Origin: Polynucleobacter sp. 73C-SIWE
GTDB lineage: Bacteria > Pseudomonadota > Gammaproteobacteria > Burkholderiales > Burkholderiaceae
Assembly: GCF_018882465.1 (NCBI RefSeq)
Contig: NZ_JACVOK010000001.1
Span: 992,001 to 1,056,000 of the forward strand
Direction: 5' to 3'
DNA: 64,000 nt
Both the position numbers and the translations under genes were made by a program. Shown here in pieces: positions 61,356 to 64,000 of the stretch; positions within the stretch are counted from its first letter, which is position 1, and every line of letters starts with the position of its first letter. A model generated the notes under the pieces. The model saw only the letters and a list, made by a program, of their open reading frames with translations. It did not search any database and was not told the DNA's origin.

Positions 61356-62237
61356 ATGACCATCATTAATCCAGCTAGTAATTACGGCACAGTCACCATT
61401 GTTGGTGTTGGCTTGATTGGGGCATCCTTAGGTTTAGCTCTCAAGAAAGCGGGAGTGGTAACTAAGGTCTTGGGTGTTGGTCGTAGTAAGGCAAATTTAG
61501 ATCAAGCGCAAACGATGGGTGCGATTGATGGTGTAGTAGATTTAGTTGAAGCAGCAAAACAATCTGATGTGATTGTGCTTTGCGTGCCAGTTGCACAAAT
61601 GCGCGCTGCCTTTGAAGTGATGGAGCCCCATCTTGAATCTCGCACCATGATTACTGATGCTGGTAGCACTAAGGGCGATGTCATCTTGGCAGCTAAAGAA
61701 GTGTTAGGCAAGAAGGCTTGTCAGTTTGTACCAGCCCACCCGATTGCCGGTGGTGCGCAGCATGGGGCTAGCGCTGCAAAGGTAGATTTATTTCAGGGCA
61801 AGCAAACGATTGTTTGTCCTTTGCAAGAGAATTTACCTGAAGACACGACCTTGATCGTTGGTTTTTGGGAGTCAGTGGGTTCAGTGGTGAAAAAAATTGG
61901 CAGCGTACAGCACGATGCTATCTATGCGGCTGTATCTCATCTTCCACACTTACTTTCTTATGCCTTAATGGCCAGTGTGGTGAACTCAGAAGATGCTGAT
62001 CAAAAGTTAGATCATGTCGGCGCCGGATTTAAAGACTTCACTCGGATTGCTGCCTCTAGCCCAGAAATGTGGCGTGATATTTGTTTGGGTAATCGGACTG
62101 CCATTCTGAAAGAGTTAGACCAATATTTATTGATCGTGAATCACCTGCGTACATTGGTTGCCGAGAATGATGGCGCGGGCCTAGAAAAGCTATTCAACAA
62201 GGCAAGTAAAGCACGACAAAACTTGGATGAGGCTTGA
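61356..62237 (+). CDS. tyrA: Prephenate dehydrogenase
   Basis: The 293-residue NAD-dependent enzyme has [20 protein letters not shown] (Rossmann site), [15 protein letters not shown] [19 protein letters not shown] with the catalytic histidine and [12 protein letters not shown]. It converts prephenate to 4-hydroxyphenylpyruvate. No ACT domain follows, so feedback control may differ from that of PheA. The last A of its TGA is the start of aroA. Confidence 0.95.
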   Translation: MTIINPASNYGTVTIVGVGLIGASLGLALKKAGVVTKVLGVGRSKANLDQAQTMGAIDGVVDLVEAAKQSDVIVLCVPVAQMRAAFEVMEPHLESRTMITDAGSTKGDVILAAKEVLGKKACQFVPAHPIAGGAQHGASAAKVDLFQGKQTIVCPLQENLPEDTTLIVGFWESVGSVVKKIGSVQHDAIYAAVSHLPHLLSYALMASVVNSEDADQKLDHVGAGFKDFTRIAASSPEMWRDICLGNRTAILKELDQYLLIVNHLRTLVAENDGAGLEKLFNKASKARQNLDEA

Positions 62238-63562
62238 TGGGTCATTTGCCTAGCATTCAGATTGGTCCATTCACGCGAGCTCAGGGCTCGATTGTTTTGC
62301 CTGGCTCCAAAAGTATTTCAAACCGCGCACTTCTACTGGCCGCGCTTTCAACAGGCACTACTACGTTAAAGAATTTATTAGATGCTGATGACACACAGGT
62401 CATGCGTAATGCCTTGCGTCAACTAGGCCTATCCGTCATTGATCAAGCTGATAAGGTTTGCGTGGTCCAAGGTTGTGGTGGCAAATTTCCTATCCAAGAA
62501 GGTGATCTCTTTTTGGGTAATGCAGGCACGGCCATGCGTCCGTTAACTGCCGCTTTAGCAATGCAGGGCGGTAACTACCGCCTATCTGGTGTTGCTCGTA
62601 TGCATGAAAGACCGATTCGGGATTTGGTTGATGGACTCCGTCAAGTAGGAGCGAAGATTGAGTACGAATTAGAAGAAGGTTATCCGCCAATTCAAATCTT
62701 AGCGGCAGATATTCAGATTAAGGATGTCGTTAAAGTGCGTGGTGATGTATCGAGCCAATTCTTGACTGCATTGCTCATGGCTTTGCCCTTAGTGGCAAAG
62801 GATCCTGTCCGCATTGAAGTGATTGGCGAGCTCATTTCACGTCCTTATATTGATATCACCCTGAAATTAATGGCACGCTTTGGTGTAACAGTTGCTTGCC
62901 CTGATGCGCAGTCATTTGTGATTCCAGCAAAAACGTCGGATACTGTTTATAAGAGTCCTGGTCAGTTATCGGTTGAGGGAGATGCTTCATCTGCTTCCTA
63001 CTTCTTAGCGCTCGGAGCTATTGGTGCTGGCCCTGTAAGAGTGCTCGGTGTCGGCAATGACAGTATTCAGGGTGATGTGGCATTTGCTGATGCGCTTGCA
63101 TTGATGGGGGCCAATATTTCTGCTGGTGAGGATTGGATTGAGGTGTCTGGCGTAAAAAATGCCAATGGCAAACTCAAGGGGATCACAATAGATTGCACAG
63201 AAATTCCAGATGCAGCGATGACTCTCGCTATCGCGTCCCTATTTGCCGAAGGCCCTACACGCTTGAATAATATTGCGAGTTGGCGCGTGAAAGAAACGGA
63301 TCGTATCGCTGCCATGGCAGCAGAATTAAAAAAAGTTGGTGCGGTTGTTGAAGAGGGTGCCGACTATATTGTTGTGAATGCCCCATCGCAAGGCAATTGG
63401 AAATCGCCCAACGAAGGCATTGATACTTATGATGACCATCGCATGGCGATGTGTTTCTCGCTGGCAGCTTTTGGTCCAAATGCGCTCAAGATCAATGATC
63501 CCAATTGCGTAGCCAAAACCTTCCCAACTTACTTTGCTGAATTTTCAAAGGTAGTGAGCTGA
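62237..63562 (+). CDS. aroA: 5-enolpyruvylshikimate-3-phosphate synthase
   Basis: From ATG 62237 the enzyme has 441 residues: [56 protein letters not shown] and [17 protein letters not shown], the complete EPSPS active site. The alanine after GNAGTAMRP places it with glyphosate-sensitive class I enzymes. An in-frame TTG at 62234 exists, but GGATGAGG at 62225-62232 favours 62237. It is followed by cmk after 4 nt. Confidence 0.97.
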   Translation: MGHLPSIQIGPFTRAQGSIVLPGSKSISNRALLLAALSTGTTTLKNLLDADDTQVMRNALRQLGLSVIDQADKVCVVQGCGGKFPIQEGDLFLGNAGTAMRPLTAALAMQGGNYRLSGVARMHERPIRDLVDGLRQVGAKIEYELEEGYPPIQILAADIQIKDVVKVRGDVSSQFLTALLMALPLVAKDPVRIEVIGELISRPYIDITLKLMARFGVTVACPDAQSFVIPAKTSDTVYKSPGQLSVEGDASSASYFLALGAIGAGPVRVLGVGNDSIQGDVAFADALALMGANISAGEDWIEVSGVKNANGKLKGITIDCTEIPDAAMTLAIASLFAEGPTRLNNIASWRVKETDRIAAMAAELKKVGAVVEEGADYIVVNAPSQGNWKSPNEGIDTYDDHRMAMCFSLAAFGPNALKINDPNCVAKTFPTYFAEFSKVVS

Positions 63563-63566
63563 TTTC

Positions 63567-64000
63567 ATGAGTGCTTACCCAGTCATTGCAATCGATGGAC
63601 CGACTGCATCAGGCAAAGGCACGGTTGCTTCATTAGTGGCAGAAATGCTGGGGTTTCATTATCTGGATAGCGGCGCTCTTTATCGGCTGGTTGCTTTGGC
63701 TAGCGAAAAACAGGGTATCGATGTTAAAAATGGCCCTGAATTAGGCCTTTTAGTCGCTAAGTTATTGATTTCATTCAAAAATAGCAATATTTTCTTGGAC
63801 GGTGAGGATGTTACAGATCTCATTCGTACTGAGAGCATTGGCTTGAGAGCCTCCGCAGTCGCAGTTCATCCCGAGGTTCGCTCCGCTTTAGTGGGTCTAC
63901 AGCATAGTTTTCGCCAGTCTCCAGGCTTGGTAGCGGATGGCAGGGATATGGCTAGCGTTATATTCCCAGATGCAGTTTTGAAGGTTTTCTTGACTGCAAC
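63567..64000 (+). CDS. cmk: Cytidylate kinase (5' part; cut by the window end)
   Basis: ATG 63567 opens a frame running off the window after 144 codons. It has the phosphate loop [14 protein letters not shown], the [13 protein letters not shown]-site segment and [15 protein letters not shown], typical of cytidylate kinase. The TAS in place of the common SGS in the loop is frequent in betaproteobacteria. It phosphorylates CMP and dCMP. It lies directly after aroA, in the order found across Burkholderiales, where rpsA normally follows. Confidence 0.95.
   Translation, partial: MSAYPVIAIDGPTASGKGTVASLVAEMLGFHYLDSGALYRLVALASEKQGIDVKNGPELGLLVAKLLISFKNSNIFLDGEDVTDLIRTESIGLRASAVAVHPEVRSALVGLQHSFRQSPGLVADGRDMASVIFPDAVLKVFLTA

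Noticed and set aside
1..64000. Mobile elements, CRISPR arrays, phage or defence genes
   Set aside because: No transposase, integrase, restriction enzyme, direct-repeat array or target-site duplication was recognised on either strand.

Overview
The window looks like chromosomal DNA of a freshwater betaproteobacterium of the family Burkholderiaceae, most probably Polynucleobacter or a close relative. Reasons: moderate G+C judged by eye; the gyrA-serC-pheA-hisC-tyrA-aroA-cmk order preceded by ompA, ubiG and gph; a tmRNA whose encoded tag reads ANDERYALAA; several stand-alone Bug-type substrate-binding proteins; and tightly packed genes with very few regulators. This assignment rests on gene content and order, not on a database search. 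I see no insertion sequence, prophage, CRISPR array or restriction system.

Layout. 1-7.7 kb: an exported amidohydrolase, a phasin, a histone-deacetylase-like hydrolase overlapping a DUF2237 gene, a run of DCC thioredoxin-like, chalcone-isomerase-like and DUF3833 lipoprotein genes, a lipoprotein Cu/Zn superoxide dismutase, a DUF2452 gene and a quinone oxidoreductase. 8.0-14.8 kb: a complete, overlapping ccmABCDEFGHI cytochrome c maturation (System I) operon. 14.8-18 kb: an orphan membrane-anchored TAXI protein, a 2OG-Fe dioxygenase and a Bug protein. 18-28.7 kb: a cbb3 oxidase region with an MFS transporter, ccoI, ccoS, ccoNOQP, ccoG, a shortened FixH-like gene, a small membrane protein, a convergent FNR regulator gene and a TauE/SafE-like protein. 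A textbook class II FNR promoter lies upstream of ccoN. The ccm operon matures the c-hemes that CcoO and CcoP need, so 8-28 kb is mostly one respiratory module.

28.7-41.1 kb: a SulP transporter, DUF2177, a universal stress protein, an M23 peptidase, then a likely acid-catabolism locus: two paralogous 3-hydroxyacyl-CoA-dehydrogenase-like enzymes, an enolase-superfamily enzyme, a fused TRAP permease with its TAXI receptor, a DHDPS-family lyase and a 2-hydroxyacid dehydrogenase. 41.1-52.6 kb: cytochrome b and cytochrome c' genes in convergent overlap, a site-2-type protease, two small genes (43017-43184 and 43229-43366), an extradiol dioxygenase, CrcB, Bug proteins, a split chromate transporter, a second 2-hydroxyacid dehydrogenase, TrhO, pirin and a methyltransferase.

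52.6-64 kb: tmRNA, gph, ubiG, an OmpA-type protein, gyrA and the serine/aromatic/histidine biosynthesis run ending in a cmk gene cut by the window edge. Only one transcription factor (FNR) was recognised in 64 kb. The least explained items are the two small genes near 43 kb, the receptor-like TAXI protein, the acid-catabolism cluster and the reduced FixH plus 86-residue membrane protein behind the cbb3 operon.
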